From an uncultured Gemmobacter sp. (GTDB taxonomy: Bacteria > Pseudomonadota > Alphaproteobacteria > Rhodobacterales > Rhodobacteraceae): a stretch of 19,988 bases of DNA. The notes beneath the pieces were generated by a model, which was not told the origin of the DNA, searched no databases, and saw only the letters and a program-made list of their open reading frames with translations. The number at the start of each line of letters is the position of its first letter. The first letter of the stretch is position 1. Made by a program: the position numbers and the translations under genes. The DNA is taken from assembly GCA_937983495.1 (NCBI GenBank), contig CALKAA010000291.1, forward strand, positions 1-19,988, read 5' to 3'. Below, in pieces: positions 1-7,078 of the stretch.

Positions 1-59
1 TGGTCCTGGCCCCGAAGATCGGGGACGTCTTGCAGGGACCAGTGAGCGCAGAGCCCGAG

Positions 60-494
60 GGGTGGCGGCGAGGCGGAGGGTGGCGGAAAGGACGCCACCT
101 TTGTGCCACCCCTTGTTTTGTTGGGGTGTCCGATGGTGGTCGGGCTGAGCGAGGTGATGTGGGGCGGGCCTGCCAGGTGGGCGAAACGGAGGCCAAGGGC
201 GCAAACACTAGCGAACAGTCTCATTGACCGTGTTTGACCGGCATTGACGGGCAAAAAAGGGGTGGCATCCGACACGGCACCCCTGCCACCCATTGAAATC
301 ATTGAGGATTGGCCGTTCGAGACCCGTCCAGAGGCTTGATTTGCGGCGCCACGATCACGCATGCCGCCTTAGACGCACCAATGCGCATGTGGTCACCGGT
401 CGCGGACTGATCCGCCCAGCGCCGAAACCCTAAGAAAACAAGGGGTGGCGCGGCTCTGGCGACCTTCCTGCCACCCTCCGCCTCCCCGCCACCC
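60..494. repeat. Mirror-symmetric GGGTGGC iteron array upstream of the integrase
   Basis: Eight exact copies of a 7-bp unit are visible. GGGTGGC occurs at 60, 78, 260 and 443, and its reverse complement GCCACCC at 105, 285, 470 and 488. The outer six pair as mirror images around base 277: 60-66 with 488-494, 78-84 with 470-476, 105-111 with 443-449. The central pair (260/285) is centred at 275.5. The flanks of the copies are also conserved, so about 57-127 and 427-497 form a long imperfect inverted repeat; 106-127 matches the reverse complement of 427-448 at all but two positions. It lies directly upstream of a tyrosine integrase, where arm-type binding sites or an operator would be expected. 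The repeats are seen; the binding role is inferred. Confidence 0.8.
224..250 (+). repeat. Three TTGAC(C/G)G repeats phased at 10 bp
   Basis: TTGACCG at 224-230, TTGACCG at 234-240 and TTGACGG at 244-250 are spaced exactly 10 bp apart, one helical turn. They lie in the left half of the spacer between the arms of the larger inverted repeat, just before its central GGGTGGC pair. Such phasing suits cooperative binding of one protein on one face of the DNA. The protein is unknown; a directionality factor or the integrase itself are possibilities. Confidence 0.55.
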
Positions 495-564
495 GAGGCG
501 CCATGCTTGCCTTGATAACCAGGCGAAACCACGCCTCATATCGGATGCAAGAAGGACCAGAGCC

Positions 565-1830
565 ATGCCCGAACGCATCAAGCTGACCGAGAAGGTGATC
601 CGCGACGCCGAGCCGGTGCCGGGGCGCGACTACCAGATATTCGACACCGATGTGCGCGGGTTCGCCGCCTGCATCTATCGCGGTGGCGGACGGGCATTCA
701 CGCTGGACTATCGCCATGCAGGGCGGCAGCGCCGGATGACCTTCGGGCGCTGGCCGGAATGGTCGGTGTCGGCCGCGAGGGAACGGGCCAAGGAGTTGCG
801 GCGCGAGATCGATGCCGGGGCCGATCCCTTGGGCCAGCGCGAGGCAAAGCGCGAGGCCCCGCGCGTGACTGACCTGATCGAGCGCTACTGCGCCGAGCAT
901 TTGCCGAAACTGTCCGAGCGCAGCGCGGCTGACCAGCGGTCGGCGCTGGCCAAGATGGTGACGCCGGTCTGGGGCCGGAAGCTGGTGACGGAAATCACCC
1001 CCACTGACGTCGACAAGTTGCTGACGAAGATCGCCGAGGGCAGGGCGCGGCCCCACAAGGAAAAGCCCAACAACCGGGCGCGCAAGCTGCAGGGGGCCAA
1101 GCCCACCCCGGTGCGCGCCAACCGGATCGGCGAGGTGCTGCGCAAGATGTTCACGCTGGCGGTCCAATGGGGCTGGTGCGAGGACAACCCCGCCCAGCGC
1201 TTCCACCGCCGTACCGAAACGCCGCGCGAACGCTTCTTGTCGAAGGACGAGATTGCCAGCCTCGCCGCGGCGCTGGACGCCGCGGAGGATCGCCGTGCCG
1301 CCGACATCATCCGCATGTGCATGCTGACCGGCGCCCGGCTGGGCGAGGTGCGGCAGTCTCGGTTCGAGCAGTTCAACCTCGAACACATGAGCTGGTCGAA
1401 GCCGCCCACAATGACCAAACAGCGCCGCGCCCACCGCGTGCCGATCTCGGACGAGACAGCCGCCATCGTGCGTCAGCGCCTGCTCTTGGTGCCGAAGGGA
1501 TCGCCGTGGCTCTTTCCCGGCGACACGCCCGGCCAGCCGGTGCAGGAGGTGCGTCGGTTCTGGGCGCAGGTCCAGAAGCAATGCGGGCTGCAGGACGTCC
1601 GCATCCATGACCTGCGCCACACCTTCGCCTCGCTACTGGTCAGCGGCGGGGCCTCGCTGGAAATGATCGGCAAGCTTCTAGGGCACAGCCAGATGCAGAC
1701 CACCCTTCGATATGCCCACCTGATGGACTCACCCCTGCGCGCCGGGGTGGATGCGGTGGCCAGCGCCTTCCGGCCGAAACCCCGGCTGGTCCACGATGCG
1801 GACGATCAGGGCAGCCGAAAGACTGCGTGA
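565..1830 (+). CDS. Tyrosine site-specific integrase
   Basis: Predicted 421-residue phage/island-type tyrosine recombinase that would cut and rejoin att sites through a 3'-phosphotyrosine. The N-terminal 90 residues resemble the DUF4102-type arm-binding domain (LTEKVIRDAEP, then a DTDVRGF segment). A core-binding domain covers about residues 100-215 and the catalytic domain 220-400. Visible catalytic residues are R258 (TGARLGE), K285 (TMTK), H348 and R351 (IHDLRH), H374 (GHS) and Y383 (RYAH), so the active site is complete. The start at 565 is preferred over an in-frame ATG at 445 because AGAAGGA lies just before 565 and the upstream translation falls inside the repeat array. A charged insert at 160-180 is unusual. 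The next gene is convergent, 25 bp away. Confidence 0.93.
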   Translation: MPERIKLTEKVIRDAEPVPGRDYQIFDTDVRGFAACIYRGGGRAFTLDYRHAGRQRRMTFGRWPEWSVSAARERAKELRREIDAGADPLGQREAKREAPRVTDLIERYCAEHLPKLSERSAADQRSALAKMVTPVWGRKLVTEITPTDVDKLLTKIAEGRARPHKEKPNNRARKLQGAKPTPVRANRIGEVLRKMFTLAVQWGWCEDNPAQRFHRRTETPRERFLSKDEIASLAAALDAAEDRRAADIIRMCMLTGARLGEVRQSRFEQFNLEHMSWSKPPTMTKQRRAHRVPISDETAAIVRQRLLLVPKGSPWLFPGDTPGQPVQEVRRFWAQVQKQCGLQDVRIHDLRHTFASLLVSGGASLEMIGKLLGHSQMQTTLRYAHLMDSPLRAGVDAVASAFRPKPRLVHDADDQGSRKTA

Positions 1831-1855
1831 TCCGGGCCAGCGCGGACCCTGATCA

Positions 1856-2455
1856 TCATGCCTCCTCCCGTCGCAGCGCCCTCCATATCGGCGTGATCCG
1901 CCGACGGATGCTCCGGCTGTCAGGCATCTTCTTGCCATCCGACCGATCCGCGAACCAGTCCTGCATCTCGGCCACCAGCTCGGCCTGTGTGGCGGGCAAG
2001 CCGTGATCATGGATGCGCAGGATCAGGGCGACGTTCATGCCCTCCCAATCGTAGGGGGTGGTCGCCCCCGGCCCGCCCGTCACGCGGCGCACCATGTCGT
2101 TCTCCTCCTCGAAGGCATGCACCTCGTCCGCCATGATCATCATGTCGGCGACCGTCACCGTGACGCCGCTCGGCGGGTCGGTGATGATCTGCCACGGGCC
2201 TTTCTCCGTCGTCATGATCCGCCGCACCACGCCCTCTGTCGGGCCGGTCCCGCAGCGCCGGAACAACGGCATGAGGTCCATCGGCGAGATGACTACGCGA
2301 CCGGCGACGATCTCCTCGCCACAACGCACCAGGCCAATGCCGGTCATGATGTGGAACTTGCCCGCCGCGGCCCAGCCAGCGACGTCGGCGATGTTGCAGC
2401 CCCAGCGGGCCGTGACTTCCTGAAGGGTAAAGAAAACTCGGGGCGGCAGAGCCAT
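1856..2455 (-). CDS. Uncharacterised element protein with HTH-like ends
   Basis: A 199-residue protein without a family name that I can assign firmly. Residues 11-37 (TLQEVTARWG, then a WAAAGK turn) look like a MerR- or Xis-type helix-turn-helix. The C-terminal 55 residues (AELVAEMQDWFADRS, then RSIRRRITPIWRAL) look like a second, winged-helix-like module that I associate with plasmid and phage proteins of alphaproteobacteria. It has no signal peptide or membrane segment. It is convergent with the integrase. A DNA-binding role such as directionality factor or regulator is an inference from context. The shine-dalgarno GAGGA lies 9 nt before the start and inside a perfect inverted repeat (2464-2484). 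Confidence 0.75.
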   Translation of the reverse strand: MALPPRVFFTLQEVTARWGCNIADVAGWAAAGKFHIMTGIGLVRCGEEIVAGRVVISPMDLMPLFRRCGTGPTEGVVRRIMTTEKGPWQIITDPPSGVTVTVADMMIMADEVHAFEEENDMVRRVTGGPGATTPYDWEGMNVALILRIHDHGLPATQAELVAEMQDWFADRSDGKKMPDSRSIRRRITPIWRALRREEA

Positions 2456-2463
2456 GGCAGATC

Positions 2464-2484
2464 ATCCTCATATGTATTGAGGAT
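2464..2484 (-). promoter_or_regulatory. Inverted repeat enclosing the ribosome binding site
   Basis: ATCCTCA (2464-2470) and TGAGGAT (2478-2484) are perfect reverse complements separated by 7 nt, immediately upstream of the minus-strand gene starting at 2455. On the transcript the proximal arm contains the GAGGA ribosome binding site, so folding of the hairpin would hide it. The same dyad could instead be an operator. The repeat is seen; either function is inferred. Confidence 0.5.
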
Positions 2485-2900
2485 GGGCCGAACTCAAACC
2501 ACCTGCAGCCCGCGCACAGGATGGCGGGGGAGTCGTGACCGGAGGCAATGCGATTCGACGCGCGTTCGCGCCAAACCATTGCCCGGAAAGATTATTCCGA
2601 TAAGACTTCTTTGTTCTTGGTTGAGATGTGCTCTCCTCATGGGCGAGTTCTGCACCCGCACCTTGATGAGAACAAGAGGGGAACGCGCGTAAAGCTGTGG
2701 ACAAGCGTATCTCTCCCGGCAACCCCGGGCAAAACCGGCGCCAGGCCGACATCCTACCCCGAACCCTGTCAGGGGGAATTCCTGCAGGGGCTCAGTCATG
2801 GGTTTGCCAGTGCCGCCTCCGGGGGTGAACCTGGTCCGGAAATGGTGGCAGGATCGACTGTCGGTGATAGAAGATACCACCATTGGCTTTCGGGTGAAAA
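2485..2900. other. Gene-poor divergent intergenic region
   Basis: About 415 bp between two divergent genes. I see no convincing coding frame; the open frames through it lack a good start, a ribosome binding site and any recognisable motif. Short palindromes occur (CCCTGTCAGGG near 2764 and CCTGCAGG near 2782), but no terminator, RNA gene or clear promoter pair could be assigned. It presumably holds both divergent promoters. Confidence 0.4.
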
Positions 2901-4241
2901 ATGGCTGAGCGCAACGACATTTCCGGCCTTCTGGCCTTCATCGGCAGGGAAGGGGACTGGCGCGAACGGCTGCAGGATGTGGTCGCCGAACACCTGATGC
3001 CCACGCTGGAAGAATTCGAGATCGACCAGGACGGATTGGCCGACCTGCTGGGTGAGCAGTGGTCAGGCGTGCTTTGGGGCTGCGGGTTCGAGGATTTCCT
3101 TGGCCAGCACTATGACGACGGCAACATCGTCGATCTCTACCTAAAGCGGCGCGGTTGGAAGGAAACGGCCTTGAACCGGGCCTATTTCACCGCGCTGCGG
3201 GATGCGCCGGTCAGCCTGTATGAAGTCAGCGAGGTCCAGCCCGGCACGTCGATGGTGCTGCGCGATCTTCTGTCAGATGCGGTACCGGTCACGGTGCGCG
3301 AGAAATCCGCCACGCGCACGTTGAAGCAATGGGACCGGATTGCCGTGCGGGTGGTGCACGAACGCGATCACCATGTCATCTCCGGCGCGCTGTTACCCTT
3401 CCGCCCCGAAGCGGTGGATCTCCTGTTTTCCGGGCTGCGCGACGCCCTGAAGCTGAAGAAACGAGATGCGCTGCGGCTCACCCATGACCAGCTTCTGGGT
3501 TGCGCGCCCCTCTTCACCTCCGCCTGGCTGTTCATCGAGATCGACCGCGCCCTCACCCCGGCGCAACCGCAGTTCACCAATTCGGACGGCGATGATGTGC
3601 TGTTCCACGACCTGCGCTACCCGCTTGCCAGCGGCGTCACGCAGAAGGCGTTGGCCGAGAGGCTGGATCGGGTGAAGGGCTTCCTGCCTGAGGGACCGAA
3701 GTTCTGGAACTGGCTGGCTGCGCGGAAGGGGCGCGGCGGCAAGGCAGGCGGCGGCATCATGCTGGACACGCAGATGGAGGGGGCCACGGTTCTGGGTTCC
3801 GTGGAACTGAAGGGCAAGACGCTGCTCGTGACCGTCAACTCGACCGAGCGGGCAGCCAAGGTCCAGACGTTGATTGGCGCGGCCGCCGGGGATCTGCTGA
3901 GGGCACCGTTGACCACGATCCGGACGGTGGAGCAGGTGCGCGCCGATCAACGGCGTGACGGGCCACGCGAAGCGGCCGACGAAATCCCGCCAGAGATCGC
4001 GCGTCAGCTGATGCGGGATCATCTCGACAAGCATTATCGCGAAACGCTGGACGCGCCGATTCCGGCGCTGGGCGGCAAGTCACCGCGCCAGGCTGTCCGG
4101 ACGGCCGCGGGGCGTGAGAAGGTGATCGACTGGCTGAAGATGCTGGAGAACCGCAGCTCCGGACATGGAGAGGGCGCCATCGCCGAGTACGATTTCGGCT
4201 GGATGTGGGGCGAGCTAGGGCTTCAGGAACATCGGAAATGA
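2901..4241 (+). CDS. Uncharacterised 446-residue protein, MbcA/ParS-like C-terminal tail
   Basis: Large soluble protein of unknown function. A central stretch (SLYEVSEVQPGTS, then LRDLL, then TRTLKQWDRIAVRVV) is a pattern I recall from a widespread uncharacterised family, some members of which carry a SEC-C zinc motif; no such cysteine cluster is present here. Near residues 385-410 the motif PALGGKSPRQAVRTAAGREK resembles the ALGG-TP segment of the MbcA/ParS/Xre toxin-binding domain. The C-terminus YDFGWMWGELGL is aromatic-rich. There is no signal peptide or TM segment. The start has only a weak ribosome site (GGGTGAAAA). It stands alone between a divergent gene and the tRNA junction. Function unknown; confidence is for it being a gene. 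Confidence 0.85.
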   Translation: MAERNDISGLLAFIGREGDWRERLQDVVAEHLMPTLEEFEIDQDGLADLLGEQWSGVLWGCGFEDFLGQHYDDGNIVDLYLKRRGWKETALNRAYFTALRDAPVSLYEVSEVQPGTSMVLRDLLSDAVPVTVREKSATRTLKQWDRIAVRVVHERDHHVISGALLPFRPEAVDLLFSGLRDALKLKKRDALRLTHDQLLGCAPLFTSAWLFIEIDRALTPAQPQFTNSDGDDVLFHDLRYPLASGVTQKALAERLDRVKGFLPEGPKFWNWLAARKGRGGKAGGGIMLDTQMEGATVLGSVELKGKTLLVTVNSTERAAKVQTLIGAAAGDLLRAPLTTIRTVEQVRADQRRDGPREAADEIPPEIARQLMRDHLDKHYRETLDAPIPALGGKSPRQAVRTAAGREKVIDWLKMLENRSSGHGEGAIAEYDFGWMWGELGLQEHRK

Positions 4242-4452
4242 AGGCCGACAAGAGGGCCTGCGATGATGATCCGCGGGGGAGGGCGCGTGGGCTACATCAA
4301 CACCACATCAACCTGCGACTGCGGGCTTCGTGCCGGTCTTGCGTGTGAATCCGCGCGAACACTGATGTTTGCGAGGACGAAAATCACGCCAGAACAAAGG
4401 CGTGCCTCGTAAAGCGCTGATTTCGATGATTATTCCGTTTTGCCCTTCCATG

Positions 4453-4499
4453 GGCTCATAACCTGAAGGCCGCAGGTTCAAATCCTGCCCCCGCAACCA
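4453..4499 (+). tRNA. 3' fragment of initiator tRNA-fMet (CAT); att junction
   Basis: The sequence from the 3' edge of the anticodon stem (GG), through a CTCATAA anticodon loop with CAT at 4457-4459, the CCTGA stem, variable loop, T-arm (GCAGG TTCAAAT CCTGC) and the acceptor strand CCCCGC plus AACCA, matches the 3' part of a bacterial initiator tRNA. The 5' half is absent: 4450-4452 do not pair with the CCTGA stem and nothing upstream resembles the acceptor or D-arm. It is therefore a non-functional fragment and marks where integrated DNA on the left meets the tRNA end. A complete copy would be expected left of the window. Confidence 0.85.
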
Positions 4500-6225
4500 A
4501 AACTAATTCTCCATATATATCAGTGACTTGAAAATCGGCGTCCGCTGATTGTCCATTGATTACGCCACCACGCCCCGCTTTCCGCGGGGCTTTTTGCGTT
4601 TGGGCGGCCGCGTCCACAACCTCATGCACCGGCAACCCACAGGCCAGCCGCAGCAAGCTCGCCAGCGCGCCGTGAAGGTGGATCGCAAGCCCGGGTTTGC
4701 CATCGCCACAGTATTCGGCCGGGACCGGCACCAACTCCACCTTGTCGATCAGCGCCCGCAGGGCTTCCTTCGCTTCGTCCATCCGCTCGGCCTCCGACAG
4801 GCCCGCTATCAGCTGGCTGATGCGGGCGCGGTAGGTCTTCGCCATACTGGGATGGATGCGGATCGGGTCCGGGGCAGGGGAGGCCGAGAGCTGGCGCTCC
4901 AGATCTTTCCGGCGTGCGTCCAGTTCGATCATCCGGTCCTTCACCTGTTCGGCAGGCACCCCGGCGATGATTGCGTCGACCAGCTTCTTGTGGTCGATGC
5001 TGACCTGCTTCAACTCCCGTTCCAGATCAGCACGCCCGGCTTCCCGGGTCGCCTGCATCCGGTTGCGCTCGGCCGCATATTCCTCGCAGAAAATGCGGAC
5101 CGCCTCCTCGTCCATCAGGTGATGTTCGAGGGCGTGCAGCACCCGGGTCTCGAGGTCGGCCTGTTTGATCACAGCCATATTGCTGCAGGCGGCCGCGCCT
5201 TTCTTCCTGGCCGTCGAGCAGCCAAAGCCGTCCTTGGAGACCTTCGAGAAACCCCCACCGCAGCACCCGCAGGACATCAGCCCGGAAAACAGGAACTTCG
5301 GGCGGCGCCGGTCCCAGATCGGCACATCGGTGTTCTTCGTCTTCATTGCGCCCTGCCGCGCCTTCACCTGGCTCCAGAGATCGTCGCTCACGATCCGCAG
5401 CTTCGACACCTCGACCTCGGTCAACCGATCCTCGGGGTTCTGCCGGGAGTTGCGTTTGCCGGTATCCGGATCCTTGCTGTAATGCAGCCGGTTCCAGACG
5501 AGGCGGCCGATGTAGAGCGGGTTGTTCAGGATGCCGGTGCCCCGTTCCCGGTTGCCGAGAATGGTCGACGTGCCCCAAAAGCCGCCGCGCGGGCCGGGGA
5601 TCTTCTCAAGGTTCAGAGCCTCCGCGATCTTGCCGGCCGAGAGGCCTTGGGCGTAATCCTCGAAGATCCGGCGCACAACCTCCGCTTCCTTGCGATTTAT
5701 GGCGCGGTCGCCATGCTCAAGCTTGCCGTTGACCTCGATCCCGGGCAGCACGTCATAGCCGTAGGCATTGCCGCCCGCGAGCTTGCCCTGCTTCACCCGG
5801 CCCTTTTGGCCGCGATGGGTCTTGATGCCGATGTCGCGCAGCAGGATCTGGTTCATTGTCCCCTTCATGCCGATCAGCATGGCATCCACCTTGCCCTCGG
5901 TCAGGGTGTGGATCTCGATCTCCTGATGTTCCATCCGTTCATGGAACTTCGCGATATCGGCGAGTTTGCGGGACAGCCGGTCCATCGCCTCCGCCAGAAC
6001 AAGGTCGAACTTGCCCAGCTTCGCATCGCGCTGCAGCGCCTCGATCCCGGGGCGGAACATGCTGGCCCCCGATAGGGCCCGGTCATGATAGGTCCCGACA
6101 ATCTCCCAGCCCTCCCGGGCCGCGAGTTCTTGGCAGGAGTCGATCTGGTCCTCAATCGAGGCATCGCGCTGCTTGTCCGTCGAAAAGCGCGCGTAGATTA
6201 CAACACGGATACGGGGCTTGGTCAT
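4456..6225 (-). CDS. Large serine recombinase/integrase
   Basis: A 589-residue serine recombinase. The resolvase-type catalytic domain covers about residues 7-150 with nucleophile S15 (IYARFSTDKQ), SIEDQ at 23-27 and arginines in GASMFRPGIEAL and DRLSRK. A Recombinase domain follows (about 150-290), then a zinc ribbon with C319, C322, C336 and C347, then a charged coiled coil (about 370-470). This is the usual large serine recombinase layout, expected to perform directional integration and excision. ATG at 6225 has a good GAGGAG site; an in-frame start at 6315 would add 30 low-complexity residues that overlap the next ORF. The final dozen residues, ending GAGFEPAAFRL, are encoded by the antisense of the tRNA fragment, and the TGA stop lies on the anticodon loop. 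Confidence 0.92.
   Translation of the reverse strand: MTKPRIRVVIYARFSTDKQRDASIEDQIDSCQELAAREGWEIVGTYHDRALSGASMFRPGIEALQRDAKLGKFDLVLAEAMDRLSRKLADIAKFHERMEHQEIEIHTLTEGKVDAMLIGMKGTMNQILLRDIGIKTHRGQKGRVKQGKLAGGNAYGYDVLPGIEVNGKLEHGDRAINRKEAEVVRRIFEDYAQGLSAGKIAEALNLEKIPGPRGGFWGTSTILGNRERGTGILNNPLYIGRLVWNRLHYSKDPDTGKRNSRQNPEDRLTEVEVSKLRIVSDDLWSQVKARQGAMKTKNTDVPIWDRRRPKFLFSGLMSCGCCGGGFSKVSKDGFGCSTARKKGAAACSNMAVIKQADLETRVLHALEHHLMDEEAVRIFCEEYAAERNRMQATREAGRADLERELKQVSIDHKKLVDAIIAGVPAEQVKDRMIELDARRKDLERQLSASPAPDPIRIHPSMAKTYRARISQLIAGLSEAERMDEAKEALRALIDKVELVPVPAEYCGDGKPGLAIHLHGALASLLRLACGLPVHEVVDAAAQTQKAPRKAGRGGVINGQSADADFQVTDIYGELVLVAGAGFEPAAFRL
4572..4595 (+). terminator. Rho-independent terminator downstream of the tRNA end
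   Basis: GCCCCGC (4572-4578), loop TTTCC, GCGGGGC (4584-4590), then TTTTT (4591-4595). The perfect 7-bp GC stem with a T-run on the plus strand is a textbook intrinsic terminator 73 bp past the tRNA CCA end, so it would end transcription of a restored tRNA-fMet. It sits inside the C-terminal coding part of the serine recombinase on the opposite strand. Confidence 0.85.
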
Positions 6226-6250
6226 GATGAGGCTCCTCGGCATGAATGGG

Positions 6251-6463
6251 TCAGTCGGCGGTATCGTCGGAGCGGGAATCGACGACATGGTCGGCCCGGG
6301 CGGCTTCGCGTGCAAGAGCGCGGATCAGGTGCAGAAACAGCGCGCGTTCCTCGGGTAGCGGATGAGACGGGGAGCGGGCGGCTTTTGCCGACCTCTTCCC
6401 CTGCGGGGCCTTTGCCCCGCCCTGCGGCGCACCGCAGGCATGTCTCTTTCCGTCCCGTGCCAT
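6251..6463 (-). CDS. Small ORF upstream of the serine recombinase
   Basis: A 70-residue basic protein reading toward the recombinase and ending 25 bp before its start, so the two are probably co-transcribed. The N-terminal half is rich in G, A, R and K; the C-terminal half (EERALFLHLIRALAREAARA) looks like an amphipathic helix and ends in an acidic tail. ATG at 6463 has a GGGAG about 11 nt upstream; a GTG at 6484 would add seven residues. I do not recognise a family. Context suggests a small partner or regulator of the recombinase, but chance opening in GC-rich DNA is not excluded. Confidence 0.45.
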   Translation of the reverse strand: MARDGKRHACGAPQGGAKAPQGKRSAKAARSPSHPLPEERALFLHLIRALAREAARADHVVDSRSDDTAD

Positions 6464-6510
6464 CGGCCGAGTGCTCCCGCCCACCGGCGCCGCAACGGCG
6501 GCCGGGGTTC

Positions 6511-6562
6511 ATATCGATCTGAATGAATGCCGGACTGTCTCCGGCGCTGCTCAGATCAATAT
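6511..6562. promoter_or_regulatory. Nested inverted repeats upstream of the recombinase genes
   Basis: Outer arms ATATCGATCTGA (6511-6522) and TCAGATCAATAT (6551-6562) are complementary at 11 of 12 positions. Inner arms GCCGGA (6529-6534) and TCCGGC (6540-6545) are perfect around a 5-nt loop. They share nearly the same centre and form one compound cruciform about 50 bp upstream of the small ORF start. A recombinase binding site or operator is plausible. Confidence 0.5.
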
Positions 6563-7078
6563 AAGGCATGGAGCGCTCGCAGAATTGGGTAATGCGGCCC
6601 GAATTGGCCGCGCGAGTCGCTATTATGTGGATAACCTCACCTCCTTCGGGGCATCGGAAAAACTATGTCGATTTATTTGATCCGCGAATGAGGTGGCGAT
6701 GGCGGTGCGCTGGTGTAAACGGAAAAGATGAAAAGATCGAAGAAACAAAAAAATACGGATTTTGTCCTCACAAGAAGAAAATAAGAAAATAAAAAACTCA
6801 TCTCTCTGTTGGGAAAAAGAAAATGAAAAACCTTCACCGACTGAGATGAAAAAGAAAAGGAAAGAAGAAGAAACGACGGAAATTCGGCGCAAGGTAGGAT
6901 ATTCGAGTTTGGGGGTATGACGGTCAAGTTGCTTCGGGAGGATGGCCGATTTGACCCGATACGATGGTCGATTGCGTGTGATGAAATTCTTATTCGCTTC
7001 GAAATGGTGGTCGTGCGTGGAGGATGTCAAAATCTTTATCCAGATAAGCTCCTCAGGATGAAATCGCGCGGCAGATGT
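6563..7078. other. Non-coding stretch with AT-rich purine-skewed patch
   Basis: No credible gene is seen. From about 6718 to 6890 the plus strand becomes A-rich and purine-dominated (runs of GAAAA, AAGAAG, AAAAAGAAAA), in sharp contrast to the GC-rich surroundings. Open frames on the minus strand here would encode only F/S/L-rich low-complexity peptides and are not believable. The patch could be a replication or unwinding region, a promoter/UP-element region, or recently acquired DNA. It lies at the end of the minus-strand operon that stops at 7079. Confidence 0.5.

Noticed and set aside
1..41. Nested hairpin (CCCCGA/TCGGGG at 10-24 inside TGGTCC/GGACCA) ending in ACCA
   Set aside because: Looks like the end of a structured RNA or a terminator, but no T-run follows and too little sequence is available to identify an RNA family.
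3..229. Open frame from the left edge (VLAPKIGDVLQGP...) that might be the tail of an upstream gene
   Set aside because: The first 18 codons look plausible as a C-terminus, but the rest runs through the iteron array, so a real coding end cannot be placed without sequence to the left.
430..1620. 396-residue open frame on the minus strand
   Set aside because: Antisense shadow of the tyrosine integrase; Leu/Arg/His/Gly-rich with no domain.
2548..2997. 149-residue plus-strand ORF before the 446-residue gene
   Set aside because: Overlaps the better supported 2901 gene in another frame, with no motif and no ribosome site.
4308..4496. Minus-strand ORF starting with RGQDLNLRPSGYEP
   Set aside because: The N-terminus is the antisense of the tRNA fragment, a well-known source of false genes; TTG start and no further domain.
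4549..6075. 508-residue open frame on the plus strand
   Set aside because: Antisense shadow of the serine recombinase; no motifs and begins inside the recombinase C-terminal region.
6623..7030. 135-residue minus-strand ORF in the AT-rich patch
   Set aside because: Low-complexity F/S-rich translation caused by the purine tract; no ribosome site or domain.
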